This document shows, piece after piece, positions 1 through 7,053 of a stretch of DNA of 7,816 nt. The position numbers and the translations under genes are program-made. The notes beneath the pieces are model-generated. The model saw nothing but the letters and a program-made list of their open reading frames with translations, made no database searches and was not told where the DNA came from. The stretch's first letter is position 1. Each line of letters begins with the position of its first letter. The stretch spans positions 1-7,816 of the forward strand of contig JAQXMG010000100.1 in assembly GCA_029012525.1 (NCBI GenBank), written 5' to 3'. The DNA is from a bacterium. GTDB lineage: Bacteria; Bacillota_I; Bacilli_A; RF39; UBA660.

Positions 1-213
1 CTAATCGTGTGTTTCCCTTTTGTATTTGAAACTCTTAGTTCAATTATTCAAATTGGATATTACAAATTAACAAAAAAAAGAGTTTTCTTAAATTCACCTA
101 TTCACCATCACTTTGAAAAAAAGGGTTTTGCAGAACCTGATATCGTTAAAGCATTTTATTTATTTGGTATTATCTTCTCACTTCTTGGCATATTCTTCGC
201 AGTTTGGATATAA
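1..213 (+). CDS. mraY: MraY, phospho-MurNAc-pentapeptide translocase, C-terminal part
   Basis: This is the last 70 codons of MraY, the membrane enzyme that joins UDP-MurNAc-pentapeptide to undecaprenyl phosphate to make lipid I. The reading frame is open from the first base, so the gene enters from the left and the GTG at 7 is an internal Val codon. The family signature is clear: the E-T-L-S-x-I-I-Q segment at the end of a helix, then the K-L-T-x-K-R-x-F turn, then the S-P-I-H-H-H-F-E motif that carries the active-site histidine, then G-F-x-E-P and a final transmembrane helix ending at the TAA. The C-terminus is where other MraY proteins end, so it is complete on that side. It is followed after 41 bases by ftsW; in most Bacillota murD would come next. 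Confidence 0.95.
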   Translation, partial: LIVCFPFVFETLSSIIQIGYYKLTKKRVFLNSPIHHHFEKKGFAEPDIVKAFYLFGIIFSLLGIFFAVWI

Positions 214-221
214 AATATATT

Positions 222-236
222 AGGTGATGCCCTATC
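222..236 (+). promoter_or_regulatory. Ribosome binding site facing an ATC codon upstream of ftsW
   Basis: AGGTGAT at 222-228 is the same kind of site that precedes rsmH and the PBP gene in this window. Five bases further on, at 234-236, is ATC, in frame with ftsW and followed by codons for Lys-Lys-Lys-Tyr-Asn-Ile before the ATG at 255. An in-frame TGA at 225-227 limits any start to 228 or later. The spacing fits initiation at the ATC, or an ATG that has mutated. The ATG at 227 is too close to the site and opens a frame that stops after seven codons (TAA at 248-250). Confidence 0.5.
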
Positions 237-254
237 AAGAAAAAATATAATATA

Positions 255-1313
255 ATGTTATTTATATCTGTTATATCGCTTATAATTTTTGGTATTATAA
301 TGATATACTCATCAAGTTATATTTGGGCAGAATATAAATTTGATGATAGCTTTAAATATGTAAAACAACAATTTTTCTTCTTTCTTATAGGACTATTCCT
401 TTTAATATTTGTTAGTAAAATTGATTATAAATTATATTATAAAAAGGCAAATATCATTTTAGGAATTTGCTTTTTACTTTTAATTCTTGTTTTAATCCCA
501 GGTATTGGAGTTGTAAGAAATGGTTCCAGAAGTTGGTTTAGTCTTCTTGGATTTAGTATTCAACCCAGTGAATTTGCAAAACTTGGACTAATTATTTTTA
601 TTTCAAAGTATTTATCCAAAACAAACAAAGTTGATATAAAAAAAATATTACCTGTTTTTTTAATATGTCTTCTATTCTTTGGTGTTATTATGTTACAACC
701 TGATTTTGGTACTGGAATGATTCTTGTTATATCAATTGTTTCTTTATTTTTTATATCAGGACTTGATATGAAGTATTTTTATTATCTATTTGGCCTTGGA
801 ATAATTGGTATTACTGGATTAATAATTGTAGCGCCTTATAGAATGGATCGCATTACATCGTTTATAGATCCTTGGAAAGATCCTTTAGGAACAGGATTTC
901 AAATTATCCAAAGTTTGTACGCAATAGGTCCAGGTGGTTTATTTGGATTTGGTTTTTTAAATTCCAGACAAAAACATTTTTATTTGCCAGAACCCCAGAC
1001 TGATTTTATTTTTTCAATTGTCTGTGAAGAATTTGGTATTGTGGGAGCACTTTTTGTAATTATAAATTTCTTATTAATCTGTTATAGTGGATTAAAAATC
1101 GCCTTAAATTGCACCAATTTATTTGGAAAATATTTAGTTTTTGGTATTATTTTTCAACTTATATTTCAAGCAATACTTAATCTTTGTGTTGTTGTAGGTC
1201 TTATTCCTGTTACAGGAGTTACTCTTCCTTTTTTATCTTATGGTGGAAGCAGTTTACTTATAAGTATGATAAGTATTGGTATTGTTTTAAATATAGCAAA
1301 ATATAAAAATTAA
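255..1313 (+). CDS. ftsW: FtsW-type SEDS peptidoglycan glycosyltransferase
   Basis: A polytopic membrane protein of the SEDS family (FtsW/RodA/SpoVE), which polymerises lipid II into glycan strands with a partner class B PBP; the PBP at 3684-5807 is a likely partner. From the ATG it is 352 residues with about ten hydrophobic helices. Visible signatures: the helix 1 end I-M-I-Y-S-S-S, V-R-N-G-S-R-S-W-F at about 87-95, Q-P-S-E-F-A-K at 103-109, the long loop with F-I-D-P-W-K-D-P-L-G-T-G-F-Q, then P-E-P-Q-T-D-F-I-F around 246-253 in which D250 matches the catalytic Asp, and T-G-V-T-L-P-F-L-S-Y-G-G-S-S near 320-333. FtsW is preferred over RodA because of the dcw neighbour mraY and these motifs. 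The start is uncertain: the ATG at 255 has no Shine-Dalgarno sequence, whereas a good one faces an in-frame ATC at 234, which would add seven mostly basic residues typical of FtsW N-termini. Confidence 0.93.
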   Translation: MLFISVISLIIFGIIMIYSSSYIWAEYKFDDSFKYVKQQFFFFLIGLFLLIFVSKIDYKLYYKKANIILGICFLLLILVLIPGIGVVRNGSRSWFSLLGFSIQPSEFAKLGLIIFISKYLSKTNKVDIKKILPVFLICLLFFGVIMLQPDFGTGMILVISIVSLFFISGLDMKYFYYLFGLGIIGITGLIIVAPYRMDRITSFIDPWKDPLGTGFQIIQSLYAIGPGGLFGFGFLNSRQKHFYLPEPQTDFIFSIVCEEFGIVGALFVIINFLLICYSGLKIALNCTNLFGKYLVFGIIFQLIFQAILNLCVVVGLIPVTGVTLPFLSYGGSSLLISMISIGIVLNIAKYKN

Positions 1314-1322
1314 TTTTACAGT

Positions 1323-1574
1323 TTTTACAATATACTCTTTTAAAAGCGACTTTATATGATAACCAACACTTATAATCATATCCAAATTATAATATTCAAT
1401 ATTACGTGTTACTGTTTTATTTTCTTCATTTTAAATTGTCGAAAATTTTGTGACAGTTGAACTATCAAGTTCCTCTTTTAAAGCATTATTAATATGTTTA
1501 CCAATTGTTTTTATATCCCTATCAAATAATTTACTCATTTGGTCCTTGTTTAGTCAAACAGTCTCATCTTTCAT
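1323..1574 (-). pseudogene. RhuM-family protein remnant
   Basis: Read on the minus strand from an ATG at 1574, with AGAAGG five bases upstream, this gives about 84 codons that match the N-terminal half of RhuM proteins, a family found in Salmonella pathogenicity islands and near restriction-modification genes. Recognisable pieces in order: D-E-T-V-[stop]-L, D-Q-M-S-K-L-F, D-I-K-T-I-G-K-H-I-N-N, the L-K-E-E-L segment, then N-I-E-Y-Y-N-L-D-M-I-I-S-V-G-Y. The frame is broken by TGA at 1554-1556, where the family has Trp, and by TAA at 1431-1433, where Gln is usual; each is one transition from the expected codon. After I-K-S the text jumps to L-L-K-E-Y-I-V-K, so about a dozen codons (the R-G-x-x-F-R-x-W-A part) look deleted. 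The frame then runs into the ftsW 3' end and the rest of the roughly 300-residue family length is missing. The gene is therefore dead. The comparison is from memory of the family. Confidence 0.82.
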
Positions 1575-1620
1575 ATTTACCTTCTTATTTCGTTAATTAA
1601 TTATTAATTTATAAAATAAT

Positions 1621-1635
1621 AAAAAAATTTTTTTT
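1621..1635. terminator. Possible weak bidirectional terminator (A7T8 tract)
   Basis: A run of seven A followed by eight T on the plus strand is self-complementary and lies 32 bases past the stop of the last minus-strand gene of the trpS operon. The rest of 1575-1666 is nearly pure A/T with no other gene. No GC-rich hairpin with a T-tail is present, so this is only a candidate for ending the trpS-ASCH-PF06541 transcript. Confidence 0.22.
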
Positions 1636-1666
1636 GAGAAGCATTTTAATTTTTTATTTTAAAAGA

Positions 1667-2173
1667 TCATTTTTTAATTCCAGTACATATTGTATAAATA
1701 ATATCAATTATAAATACAATGCTCATTGCTATTGTTAAAAATAAAGGAACTTTTTTTATTATAGAATCTAATATTGGATTTATAAAATATATAAATATAA
1801 CTGATCCAATCGCCCAAACGAGCATCATTTCTAAGCAAATATATTTACCAATATGAAATTTTTTATCAGAATAATCCCAAAATACGATACCAGATGTTTT
1901 TTCAATCAAAACTCCTCCGATAGCTTCAAGACAAGTTAAAAATACTGCTAAAATTATAATTACAATAATAGTTTCTTTCCATCTTGGCATATGTAAATTT
2001 TTAAAAAAATAGTTAGATAAAAGTAAAATTACCACTACCCCTATTCCATATATTGGTGTCCATGGTCCATGTAAAATACCACTTTTGTAATTAGTTTTAG
2101 TTATAATTCCTCCAATTGTTTCAAAAATATAACCTAAAATTGAATAAATAAAAAAGCTATTTAAAAAGTACAT
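1667..2173 (-). CDS. PF06541 (CmpB-like) five-helix membrane protein, putative ABC transporter permease
   Basis: A 168-residue integral membrane protein of the PF06541 family (formerly DUF1113), usually labelled putative ABC transporter permease although its biochemical role is not settled. Five hydrophobic segments are visible at about 5-24, 38-56, 68-90, 111-132 and 144-164. Family motifs are present: the first helix with Y-S-I-L-G-Y-I-F-E, the G-I-L-H-G-P-W-T-P-I-Y-G-I-G block at 32-45, F-W-D-Y-S-D-K-K-F at 98-106 followed by I-C-L-E, and a helix ending in F-I-N-P. The start is chosen at the ATG at 2173 because GGTGAT lies just upstream and the protein then begins at the first helix, as relatives do. 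An ATG at 2212 would add 13 polar residues and overlap the ASCH gene by 11 bases, with a weaker site. It is the last gene after trpS and the ASCH gene. No ATPase gene is adjacent, so a transport role is unproven. Confidence 0.85.
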   Translation of the reverse strand: MYFLNSFFIYSILGYIFETIGGIITKTNYKSGILHGPWTPIYGIGVVVILLLSNYFFKNLHMPRWKETIIVIIILAVFLTCLEAIGGVLIEKTSGIVFWDYSDKKFHIGKYICLEMMLVWAIGSVIFIYFINPILDSIIKKVPLFLTIAMSIVFIIDIIYTICTGIKK

Positions 2174-2201
2174 AATATCACCAATATTATTATGCACTTT
2201 T

Positions 2202-2582
2202 TTATAAATCATAATTCCAAATATTTAAATGTCCTTTACAAGGAATATATTTATCATATTTTTTACAATTTTCTAAAACAAAAGCATAAGTTTCATCAAA
2301 ACCACTTTCTTGATAAACATTACTATCTATTTTTAAAAGTTTCTTGTGAAGTTCTTCATCAACTTTAACACAATCTACAATATGAGCTTCACCAATAATA
2401 CATGAATTACCATAATTTAAATTATAAGATTTAAATCTATCAATATTGTTTTTATCAACGCCTTTTGCTGCATGAATTAAAATTTTTCCTCTATAAGATG
2501 TTTTCCAAGATCTAAATTCATAAGTTTTATAACCATTAACAATTAAAGATGCCCAAGGTTCTTTTAAAGTTATTGCTTTCAT
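2202..2582 (-). CDS. ASCH-domain protein
   Basis: A 126-residue single-domain protein of the ASCH superfamily, a PUA-like beta-barrel fold thought to bind RNA or modified nucleotides; a few members are amidohydrolases or nucleases. The sequence begins directly with the fold: M-K-A-I-T-L-K-E-P-W, then the hallmark G-x-K-x-x-E-x-R motif as G-Y-K-T-Y-E-F-R at 17-24, R-G-K-I-L-I-H-A-A-K at 31-40, the I-I-G-E-A-H-I-V strand at 62-69, Y-A-F-V-L-E-N at 99-105 and a final G-H-L-N-I-W-N-Y at 117-124. Length is normal for a stand-alone ASCH protein. The ATG overlaps the trpS stop in an ATGA arrangement and has no good Shine-Dalgarno sequence, so translation is probably coupled to trpS. The coupling to a tRNA synthetase gene and the RNA-binding fold hint at an RNA-related role, but the substrate is unknown. 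Confidence 0.88.
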   Translation of the reverse strand: MKAITLKEPWASLIVNGYKTYEFRSWKTSYRGKILIHAAKGVDKNNIDRFKSYNLNYGNSCIIGEAHIVDCVKVDEELHKKLLKIDSNVYQESGFDETYAFVLENCKKYDKYIPCKGHLNIWNYDL

Positions 2583-3649
2583 AGATAATTTTCTTTAAAA
2601 CTATCATCAGTAAAATAGTTAATTCCTATTGCATCTCTTACTTCATTTAAAGTAACATTAGTAACTGCAGTTGCTTTTTCTTTGCCTTGCTCTAACATTT
2701 TAAAAACTTCATCAAGTCTTTCTTCGTAGTATTTTCTTCTTTCTCTAATTGGACCTAATACTTCTTGCATACAATCATTCAAGAATTTTTTTACAACCAT
2801 ATCTCCTAAACCACCACGTTTATAATGTTCTTTTAATTCATCAAGATTTTTGTACTGAGGCAAATATTTTTCGAAATAACAATCTTTTGCAAAGCAATCT
2901 AAATAAGTAAAAACCGGATTATTTTCTACATTTCCTGGATCAGATACTTTGATATGATTAGGATCAGTGTACATTCCCATAATTTTCTTTTTGACTTCTT
3001 CTTCGCTATCTTTTAAATAAATACAATTTCCCAAAGACTTACCCATTTTACTATTGCCATCAGTACCAGGTAATCTATATGAAGTTTCATTATCTGGTAA
3101 AACTGCAGTTGGTAAAACAAGTACATTACAATTATAAGTTCTATTAAATGATTCTACAATTTCTCTTGTTTGTTCAATCATAGGCAACTGATCTATTCCT
3201 ACTGGAACATGAGTTGCTTTAAAAGCAGTTATATCCGCAGCTTGGCTTATTGGATAATTTACAAAGCCAGCTGGAATAGATTTATTAAAGTTTTTTTGAT
3301 TAATTTCATTTTTTACAGTTGGATTTCTTTCTAGTCTTGCTTGTGTTACCAAATTCGCATAATACATTGGTAAATAATGTAATGCAGGTATACTTGATTG
3401 AACAACAAAAGTACATTTATTAGGATCAATTCCCACTGCTAAATTATCTAAAACTACCTCTAAAATATTATCTCTTATCTTTTTAGGATTAGAAAAATTA
3501 TCAGTTAAAGCTTGTAAATCCGCAATAAGAATATATATATCATACTCATTTGTTTCTTGAAGTTCTAATCTTTTTCTTAGAGAACCGACATAATGACCTA
3601 TATGAAGTGGACCTGTTGGTCTTTCTCCTGTTAGTATTACTTTTTTCAT
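2579..3649 (-). CDS. trpS: Tryptophanyl-tRNA synthetase
   Basis: Class Ic aminoacyl-tRNA synthetase that charges tRNA-Trp in the cytoplasm. It has 356 residues, slightly longer than the roughly 330 of the Bacillus enzyme. The ATP-binding HIGH motif is at 16-19 within P-T-G-P-L-H-I-G-H, and the KMSKS loop is K-M-G-K-S at 201-205 within G-N-S-K-M-G-K-S-L-G-N. Also visible are Y-P-I-S-Q-A-A-D-I at 132-140, which corresponds to the usual substrate-pocket segment Y-P-V-L-M-A-A-D, and G-I-D-Q-L-P at 151-156, corresponding to G-x-D-Q. The start ATG at 3649 follows AGAGGTG with good spacing. The 34-base gap to the PBP gene leaves no room for a T-box leader, which many Bacillota use to control trpS; a compact extended -10 promoter sits there instead. 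The TGA stop overlaps the next gene's ATG. Confidence 0.96.
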   Translation of the reverse strand: MKKVILTGERPTGPLHIGHYVGSLRKRLELQETNEYDIYILIADLQALTDNFSNPKKIRDNILEVVLDNLAVGIDPNKCTFVVQSSIPALHYLPMYYANLVTQARLERNPTVKNEINQKNFNKSIPAGFVNYPISQAADITAFKATHVPVGIDQLPMIEQTREIVESFNRTYNCNVLVLPTAVLPDNETSYRLPGTDGNSKMGKSLGNCIYLKDSEEEVKKKIMGMYTDPNHIKVSDPGNVENNPVFTYLDCFAKDCYFEKYLPQYKNLDELKEHYKRGGLGDMVVKKFLNDCMQEVLGPIRERRKYYEERLDEVFKMLEQGKEKATAVTNVTLNEVRDAIGINYFTDDSFKENYL

Positions 3650-3671
3650 ATAACACCTCTTTCAATAGTTT

Positions 3672-3701
3672 ATTATAACATAATTAATATAATTCTTTAA
3701 A
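3672..3701 (-). promoter_or_regulatory. Promoter for the trpS operon (extended -10)
   Basis: On the minus strand TGTTATAAT at 3680-3672 is a perfect extended -10 (TGn then TATAAT). A weak -35, TTTAAA at 3701-3696, sits 18 bases upstream, inside the last codons of the PBP gene. Transcription would start near 3665, leaving a leader of about 15 bases with AGAGGTG before the trpS ATG. No terminator separates the PBP gene from trpS, so readthrough from the dcw operon is also likely. Confidence 0.55.
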
Positions 3702-5807
3702 TATAATTTTTATTTCATTACCAGTTTTTATTATAGCATCTGTTTTGATACTTTGACTGATCGCATAACCAAATCCTTCTAAAGTACAATTTAAATCTAA
3801 CATATCACATACTGCTCTTACTTCTTTTTTACTATATCCTTTTAAGTTAGGCATTTTATAAGTACCATTTGTTACTAAAATAACTTTCTCATTACTACTT
3901 AGTAAATAATCATTTGTAGGATATTGATTTACTATTTTATTTCCATCACCAATTACAATAAAATCAATATTTTCCTTTTGCAAAGCACTTAAAACTTCTT
4001 CTTTTTCCTTATTTAAATAGTTTTCTATCTTTTTATTTTCAATAATATCATTACTTTGTGTATCAAAGATATTTAGATAAGTACTTACATTTTTTACAAT
4101 TGATTTTACTGCTGTTACAAGTGGATAATTAAATTCTGATTTTTTTACAGACATGTAAATTATAACTTCTGGATTATCTTTAGGCCACATACCTACGAAA
4201 GATCTGATACTTTGATAATAACTTGTATAATATTTTCCAGTATTTGGATTAACTAGTTGAGCTGTTCCTGTTTTTCCTATTAAGTCATAACCTTTTAGTT
4301 TATAACTAGTTCCTGTTGCACCACTCCACGAAGAATGAACTGTATCATACATTAAATTTTTAATATAATCAGTTGTTTCTTTAGATGCTACAACCCCAAG
4401 TTCTTCTTTTTTTCCTTCATAAATTACTTCACCTTTTTTTGTTACAACTTTATCAATTATATAAGGGTTTAACATTACACCATCATTTGCAATAGATGTA
4501 AGAGCTTTTATATGTTGCATTGGTGTTGTTGTTATACCTTGGCCAAAGGCAGCATTATATACTTCAGAATCATAGTAAAAAGATAATTTACCAGCTTGTT
4601 CATTAGCTAGAGTTATGTTTGTTTTTTCACCAAACCCTAGTTTTTTAAAATATTTATATAAAGTATCACGATCAATGAATTCATTAACAATATTAATAAC
4701 ACCAACATTTGATGATGCCATAAATCCTTGATCATAAGTAATCATACCCCATCCTTGTTTTAACCAGTCATAAATTGTTACATCATCATCAACCTTATAT
4801 CCACCCGACTTGAATTTAGCGTTTCCATCATAAGTTCCCGCTTCCATAGCAGCCATATAAGTATATATTTTCATAATAGATCCTGGTTCAAATGGATTAG
4901 CTACAGATAAATCAAGATAATTTTTGATATCCAATTCTTTGGGATTAGGATTAAATGAAGGTTTTTGTGATGTTGCCAATATTTTTCCTGTTTTAGCATC
5001 GCATACAACTGCAACAATCCACTCAAAATCATATTTTTTACTTGCTTCATTTAAAGCTTGTTCAACTATATATTGAATATTACTATCAATTGTTAAGTAA
5101 ACATCTAAACCATCCTCTGCTTCTTCTTTAATTTCTTTTGTCCCTGCAATTTTATAATTATTTACATCAACTTGATACGAAGTATAACCATCTTTTCCTT
5201 TCAATTGTTCGTTTAAAACAGATTCTAACCCGAGTTCTCCTTCAATCACACCATATTCATCGCTTCTAGCATATCCAAGAGTATATGATGCAAAATCTCC
5301 ATTTGGATAATATCTTTCTTTGCTTTCAATAAAATCAATGCCTGGTAAATTTAAACTATCTATTTTTTCTTTCTGGGATTGCGTTAAATTTTTTCCTTTA
5401 GAACCAAATTCAACTTGATATAATCCTTCTTGATTTAAAATATAATAAATTTCTTCTTCGTCCATACCTAAAATTTTAGATAGTTCTTTAGCAGTTGTTT
5501 CTTTATCTTCAACGTGATAAAGTTTACTTTCTCCTTCACTTCTTATTGGATCAATATAAGCAATTAATTTATAAGTTGAAACTGTAGTTGCTAAAACTTC
5601 ACTATTAGTATCTAATATATCACCACGTGTTGCTGGTATTACACTTTCATAAATTTTTCTATCATCTGCAAAAACTTTAATATCAATACCATCTATTTCT
5701 TTAGCAGTTGCAAGATATACTACCCTATAAATAATAATTGCAAAACAAAAAAAAGCCAAAACAATAAATAAATTACTAAATTTAATATTGTTTTTGCACT
5801 TTTTCAT
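3684..5807 (-). CDS. Class B penicillin-binding protein with PASTA domains (FtsI/PBP2B/PBP2x type)
   Basis: Division transpeptidase that crosslinks septal peptidoglycan, probably with FtsW. From the ATG at 5807 it has 707 residues: a short basic N-terminus, one transmembrane helix at about 11-33, the PBP dimerisation domain starting with I-P-A-T-R-G-D-I-L-D near 57-66, and a transpeptidase domain from about 240 to 570. Active-site motifs are complete: S-I-M-K with nucleophile Ser310, S-S-N at 365-367 and K-T-G-T at 512-515. Two C-terminal PASTA repeats follow, about 590-647 and 650-705, the second opening with M-P-N-L-K-G-Y-S. A GTG at 5816 is in frame but belongs to the AAGGTGAT ribosome binding site, so the ATG nine bases later is the start. 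It follows the FtsL-like gene by 17 bases. Position and the PASTA tail favour a PBP2B/PBP2x role over an elongation PBP. Confidence 0.95.
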   Translation of the reverse strand: MKKCKNNIKFSNLFIVLAFFCFAIIIYRVVYLATAKEIDGIDIKVFADDRKIYESVIPATRGDILDTNSEVLATTVSTYKLIAYIDPIRSEGESKLYHVEDKETTAKELSKILGMDEEEIYYILNQEGLYQVEFGSKGKNLTQSQKEKIDSLNLPGIDFIESKERYYPNGDFASYTLGYARSDEYGVIEGELGLESVLNEQLKGKDGYTSYQVDVNNYKIAGTKEIKEEAEDGLDVYLTIDSNIQYIVEQALNEASKKYDFEWIVAVVCDAKTGKILATSQKPSFNPNPKELDIKNYLDLSVANPFEPGSIMKIYTYMAAMEAGTYDGNAKFKSGGYKVDDDVTIYDWLKQGWGMITYDQGFMASSNVGVINIVNEFIDRDTLYKYFKKLGFGEKTNITLANEQAGKLSFYYDSEVYNAAFGQGITTTPMQHIKALTSIANDGVMLNPYIIDKVVTKKGEVIYEGKKEELGVVASKETTDYIKNLMYDTVHSSWSGATGTSYKLKGYDLIGKTGTAQLVNPNTGKYYTSYYQSIRSFVGMWPKDNPEVIIYMSVKKSEFNYPLVTAVKSIVKNVSTYLNIFDTQSNDIIENKKIENYLNKEKEEVLSALQKENIDFIVIGDGNKIVNQYPTNDYLLSSNEKVILVTNGTYKMPNLKGYSKKEVRAVCDMLDLNCTLEGFGYAISQSIKTDAIIKTGNEIKIIFKELY

Positions 5808-5824
5808 TATTATCACCTTACTTA

Positions 5825-6109
5825 CTATTCTACAACTTTAACATTATTATAAGTATACACTAATCCCATTTCTTTAGCAACACTTTCTAAGTTTTCTAAA
5901 GATGCCAATTCATTTACTTGCATCTTCAAATCCTCATTAGTTTTTGTTCTTTTTTCAGTTTCTTCTTTTATTTCCTCAACTTCATAATTTACTTTTGATA
6001 AAATTGATTTAGAATAAACAGAAAAAAGTGGGAATAACATAGATAAAATTATTGTAAATGTATAAACAATTAATTCAAATTTAGTTAATTTTCTTTTTAT
6101 TTTTTGCAT
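5825..6109 (-). CDS. ftsL: FtsL-like division protein
   Basis: A 94-residue bitopic membrane protein: a basic cytoplasmic start (M-Q-K-I-K-R-K), one transmembrane helix at about 11-32, and an extracellular heptad-like coiled coil rich in Glu and Lys at about 36-72, ending in L-E-N-L-E-S-V-A-K-E-M-G-L, the usual end of the FtsL/DivIC fold. FtsL proteins act with FtsB/DivIC and DivIB to activate FtsW and the septal PBP. Sequence conservation in this family is poor, so the call rests on topology, length and its place between rsmH and the class B PBP, which is the standard slot. The ATG follows AAGGAG with seven bases of spacing, and the gene begins 12 bases after rsmH ends. Confidence 0.85.
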   Translation of the reverse strand: MQKIKRKLTKFELIVYTFTIILSMLFPLFSVYSKSILSKVNYEVEEIKEETEKRTKTNEDLKMQVNELASLENLESVAKEMGLVYTYNNVKVVE

Positions 6110-6121
6110 AAATATTTCTCC

Positions 6122-7045
6122 TTATTTTATTCTTTTAATGATTCTTAATTTTGCACTTTTACTTCTTGGATTTTCATTTATTTCCATATCACTTGGTAAA
6201 ATTGGTTTTTTAGTTACAATTTCATAATCAGGTAATAAAGACGGATCAACATTAGGAAGTCCTTTTATTACTGGATCAACTTCACTTACACTTTTAAATA
6301 TATTTTTACAGATTCTATCTTCCAAAGAATGAAATGTTATGCAAGAGATATATCCATCAACATTTAAAACTTCTAAAGCATCAGTTAAAGCTTTTTTAAA
6401 CTCACCAAGTTCATTATTTACTTCAATTCTTATAGCTTGAAATACTCTTTTAGCAGGATGACCATGTCTTTTATCTTTGTAAGGGATACAAGAATCAATA
6501 ATATCAACTAATTCTAAAGTTGTTTCAATTTCTTTAACACTTCTTTGTTCTACTATTTTAGCAGCTATTTTTTTAGCATATTTTTCTTCACCATAGTCTC
6601 TGAATATAAGATATAAATCTTTTTCACTATAAGTATTTACGAGATCTTTGGCAGAAAAAGTACTACTCGTATCCATTCTCATATCAAGTGGAGCATCAAT
6701 CATATAACTAAAGCCCCTACTTCCATTATCAATTTCAACACTTGATAATCCTAAATCAAATAGAAAACCATCTACTTTTTCAATACCTTCCTGTTTTAAT
6801 ACTTCTTTCATATTTATATTACCGGTATTGAATATTTTGAAGTTAGAACCAATTTTTTTAAGAACATCAGCGCTATAACTACAAGCATTTATATCCTTAT
6901 CAAAAGCGAATAGAAACCCCTTTTTATTCCTTTTCAAAATTTCACTAGCATGACCAGCGTAACCTAAAGTCATATCTACATAAATGCCATCTTCTTTAAT
7001 ATTCAAACCAGTAATAGCCTCTTCTTTTAAAACACTAATATGCAT
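6122..7045 (-). CDS. rsmH: RsmH (MraW), 16S rRNA N4-methyltransferase for C1402
   Basis: SAM-dependent methyltransferase that adds the N4 methyl group of m4Cm1402 in the ribosomal P site. It has 307 residues, the usual length. Motifs in order: H-I-S-V-L-K-E-E-A at the start, the SAM-binding loop Y-V-D-M-T-L-G-Y-A-G-H at 22-32, F-D-K-D at 48-51, F-D-L-G-L-S-S at 96-102, D-A-P-L-D-M-R-M-D at 117-125, H-P-A-K-R-V-F-Q-A-I-R at 196-206, F-H-S-L-E-D-R at 238-244 and the C-terminal N-P-R-S-K-S-A-K-L-R at 292-301. The loop has Tyr-Ala where Gly-Gly or Gly-Ala is more common. The ATG follows AGGTGAT by three bases, and only eight bases separate it from mraZ. Second gene of the dcw operon, presumably under MraZ control. 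Confidence 0.97.
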   Translation of the reverse strand: MHISVLKEEAITGLNIKEDGIYVDMTLGYAGHASEILKRNKKGFLFAFDKDINACSYSADVLKKIGSNFKIFNTGNINMKEVLKQEGIEKVDGFLFDLGLSSVEIDNGSRGFSYMIDAPLDMRMDTSSTFSAKDLVNTYSEKDLYLIFRDYGEEKYAKKIAAKIVEQRSVKEIETTLELVDIIDSCIPYKDKRHGHPAKRVFQAIRIEVNNELGEFKKALTDALEVLNVDGYISCITFHSLEDRICKNIFKSVSEVDPVIKGLPNVDPSLLPDYEIVTKKPILPSDMEINENPRSKSAKLRIIKRIK

Positions 7046-7053
7046 AAAATCAC

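Noticed and set aside
227..250. Small frame from the ATG at 227 (seven codons, then TAA) just before ftsW
   Set aside because: The ATG is only two or three bases from the AGGTG site, and the frame is too short to be a convincing leader peptide; kept only as a possible indel explanation for ftsW.
1306..1317. Palindrome AAAATTAATTTT across the ftsW stop as a terminator
   Set aside because: It is pure A/T, too weak to form a stable hairpin, and has no proper T-tail.
2171..2212. ATG at 2212 as start of the PF06541 protein
   Set aside because: Weaker binding site, 11-base overlap with the ASCH gene, and a polar extension before the first helix that relatives lack; not fully excluded.
5805..5816. 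GTG at 5816 as start of the PBP
   Set aside because: It is part of the AAGGTGAT ribosome binding site; the ATG at 5807 has correct spacing.
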